From contig NZ_OY780935.1 in assembly GCF_963675965.1 (NCBI RefSeq), positions 124,001 to 188,000 of the forward strand: a stretch of DNA of 64,000 bases, given 5' to 3'. The notes under the pieces were generated by a model. It saw only the letters and a program-made list of their open reading frames with translations. It did no database searches and had not been told where the DNA came from. Below, one piece after another: positions 62,518 to 64,000 of the stretch (positions are counted from its first letter, which is position 1; each line of letters begins with the position of its first letter). A program made the position numbers and the translations under genes. This DNA is from an uncultured Celeribacter sp. (GTDB lineage: Bacteria > Pseudomonadota > Alphaproteobacteria > Rhodobacterales > Rhodobacteraceae).

Positions 62518-63114
62518 ATGTTTGCGGTTTTGAAAACTGGCGGCAAGCAATACAAAGTGCAAAGCGGTGACGTTCTGCGCGTTGAGAAACTTGCGGCTGA
62601 TGCTGGCGAAAAAGTCCAGTTCAACGAGATTCTGATGGTCGGCTCCACCATCGGCGCCCCCGTCGTGGAAGGCGCGGCCGTGCAAGCCGAAGTCATCGAC
62701 CAGATCAAGGGTGAGAAACTCATCCACTACGTCAAGCGTCGTCGTAAGCACTCTTCGCAGCGTAAAAAAGGTCATCGTCAACAGCTGACCCTGCTGAAAA
62801 TCACCGACATCCTCGAAACCGGCGCCGATGCGACCGGTGTCAAAGCGGCTGTGGGTGCTGGCTCTGTTGCTTCCGCTCCGGCGGCTCCGAAAGCCAAGGC
62901 AGCTCCGAAGAAAGCAGCTGCCAAGGCAGAAGCTCCGGCTGCTGCATCTGACGATCTGACCGCCATCACCGGTGTGGGTCCGGCTGCCGCCAAGAAACTG
63001 GCGGACGCAGGCATCACCACCTACGCTCAGCTCGCCGCTGTTGACGCCGACACTTTTGACGCCGTCAAAGTGAAAGCCGAGTGGATTGAACAAGCCAAAG
63101 AACTGGCGAAGTAA
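62518..63114 (+). CDS. rplU: 50S ribosomal protein L21, extended (198 aa)
   Basis: Residues 1 to about 103 are L21 (FAVLKTGGKQYKVQSGDVLR ... KRRRKHSSQRKKGHRQQ). A C-terminal addition of about 95 residues has an Ala/Lys-rich linker (KAKAAPKKAAAKAEAPAAAS) and a helix-hairpin-helix end (ITGVGPAAAKKLADAGITTY). Such extensions are known in Rhodobacterales. Good site GAAAGGA before ATG. First gene of rplU-rpmA. Confidence 0.97.
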   Translation: MFAVLKTGGKQYKVQSGDVLRVEKLAADAGEKVQFNEILMVGSTIGAPVVEGAAVQAEVIDQIKGEKLIHYVKRRRKHSSQRKKGHRQQLTLLKITDILETGADATGVKAAVGAGSVASAPAAPKAKAAPKKAAAKAEAPAAASDDLTAITGVGPAAAKKLADAGITTYAQLAAVDADTFDAVKVKAEWIEQAKELAK

Positions 63115-63135
63115 GCGACATAAGGAGAGAACACC

Positions 63136-63405
63136 ATGGCACATAAAAAAGCAGGCGGTTCATCCCGGAACGGTCGCGACTCTGCGGGTCGTCGTCTCGG
63201 CGTGAAACTCTACGGTGGCCAAGAAGCCATTTCCGGCAACATCATCGTGCGTCAGCGCGGCACGAAGTTCTACCCGGGTGAGGGCGTGGGTCTTGGCAAA
63301 GACCACACCATTTTTGCGACCACGGACGGCAAGGTTAACTTCCGCAAAGGTCTCAAGAACCGCACCTTCGTGGACGTGCTGCCGGTGGCAGAGGCCGCTG
63401 AATAA
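63136..63405 (+). CDS. rpmA: 50S ribosomal protein L27 (89 aa)
   Basis: Standard L27 (MAHKKAGGSSRNGRDSAGRR, ISGNIIVRQRGTKFYPGEGV). It contacts the peptidyl-transferase centre. It follows rplU by 21 bp and shares the transcript. AAGGAGAGA precedes the ATG. Confidence 0.98.
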   Translation: MAHKKAGGSSRNGRDSAGRRLGVKLYGGQEAISGNIIVRQRGTKFYPGEGVGLGKDHTIFATTDGKVNFRKGLKNRTFVDVLPVAEAAE

Positions 63406-63434
63406 GCCGACCTCACAAGGTTTGAAAAAATCAG

Positions 63435-63462
63435 GGGATCGGCGCAAGCCGGTCCCTTTGCT
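63435..63462 (+). terminator. Rho-independent terminator after rpmA
   Basis: GGGATCGGC pairs with GCCGGTCCC (one G-T pair) around GCAA, followed by a T-rich stretch, 30 bp past the rpmA stop. Confidence 0.8.
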
Positions 63463-63668
63463 TTATGCGGGTGTGTATTTCTGCCCCGACCTTGCGGACA
63501 GGGCGGCGTCAAGGCGCCGTCAGATTTTCGTGATGTAAATAGGGGCAGGGCAGATGGCGACTTACATAAGGCAAGAAAGGTCTCTTGCTGCTCTGACACA
63601 GATCGAACCCGGCGAAAGCCAGATCTAAGGCGAAGACGAGACCAGATATCGGGGAGGGAAGTATCGGG

Positions 63669-64000
63669 ATGGAGACGTTGCAGGAAAAACAGCAGGACAG
63701 GGTCGAAAGCCAGGCGGCGATCGAAACGGACCGCTTTGTACTGCGCCCGCCGCGCCGCTCTGACGCGGGATTGTTGGCGATGTATGCAGGCGACGAACGT
63801 GTGGCCCGCAACAGCAGATCCTTGCCCCATCCCTTGCCTCCGGGCGCGACCGAAGCCTTTATTGCACGGGCGCTGAAACCCGATGCCGTGGAAAAGGTCT
63901 GGGTTCTGGATGGTGCGGCACATGGGCTGTCCGAGGTTCTGGGCGTCATCTCGCTAAAACCACTGGACCGCGATCAGGCCGAAGTGGCCTTCTGGGTGGC
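63669..64000 (+). CDS. GNAT-family N-acetyltransferase, 5' part
   Basis: Starts METLQEKQQDRVESQAAIET, then ETDRFVLRPPRRSDAGLLAM and VLGVISLKPL, typical of RimJ/RimL-like acetyltransferases. The gene continues beyond the right edge. Function and substrate unknown. Possible tail with ObgE operon genes outside the window, as is usual near rplU-rpmA. Confidence 0.8.
   Translation, partial: METLQEKQQDRVESQAAIETDRFVLRPPRRSDAGLLAMYAGDERVARNSRSLPHPLPPGATEAFIARALKPDAVEKVWVLDGAAHGLSEVLGVISLKPLDRDQAEVAFWV

Overview
The window looks like the chromosome of a marine alphaproteobacterium of the Rhodobacterales (Roseobacter/Paracoccaceae type). This rests on high GC, an alphaproteobacterial-type DksA with a reduced zinc site, an L21 protein with a long C-terminal extension, an alternative pyruvate kinase, and phage-like genes typical of that group. 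I could not assign genus or species.

Left backbone (1-20.3 kb): an edge fragment, a secreted Cys-rich protein, a MoxR ATPase, dksA, an FAD monooxygenase, tpiA, a TfoX-N/IscA pair, a DUF3307/SatD-like pair whose promoter carries four 20-bp repeats at an exact 30-bp period, a LysR regulator, a SufT-like Fe-S protein, a pyruvate-kinase homologue, a site-2 protease, a fused RimB-RimK protein, two overlapping small membrane-protein genes, AlaE, an NCS2 purine permease, tgt, lon (with a sigma-32-like promoter), HU and tRNA-Val(CAC).

Genomic island (20.39-60.0 kb): tRNA-Val ends in a perfect 56-bp sequence that recurs at 59948-60003, giving an island of about 39.6 kb with an integrase at its tRNA end. 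It is composite. (a) 20.4-28.0 kb is a phage-like control/early module without structural genes; it includes an FtsK-gamma/GapR fusion. (b) 28.2-39.1 kb is a stress-type cluster: two transglutaminases, tiny basic proteins, a secreted repeat protein, a Crp/Fnr regulator, a cupin and an orphan GroEL. (c) 39.6-43.9 kb has a second tyrosine recombinase and a nuclease-nSTAND defence gene interrupted at a nine-G tract. (d) 44.3-56.6 kb has a DMT transporter and a two-partner secretion / contact-dependent inhibition operon (Sel1, IalB, Sel1, TpsB, TpsA with a Fic/Doc C-terminus, putative immunity). (e) 56.9-59.6 kb has a three-gene GHKL ATPase / STAS-like / membrane-protein cluster and an IS3 transposase remnant.

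Right backbone (60.0-64 kb): a small membrane protein, tRNA-Ser(CGA), a DUF2059 protein, rplU-rpmA with a promoter and leader hairpin, and a GNAT acetyltransferase running off the end.

The best candidates for new biology are the poly-G nuclease-nSTAND gene, the FtsK-gamma/GapR fusion, the GHKL/STAS/membrane cluster, the phased SatD operator array and the Doc-type CDI toxin with an unrecognised immunity protein.
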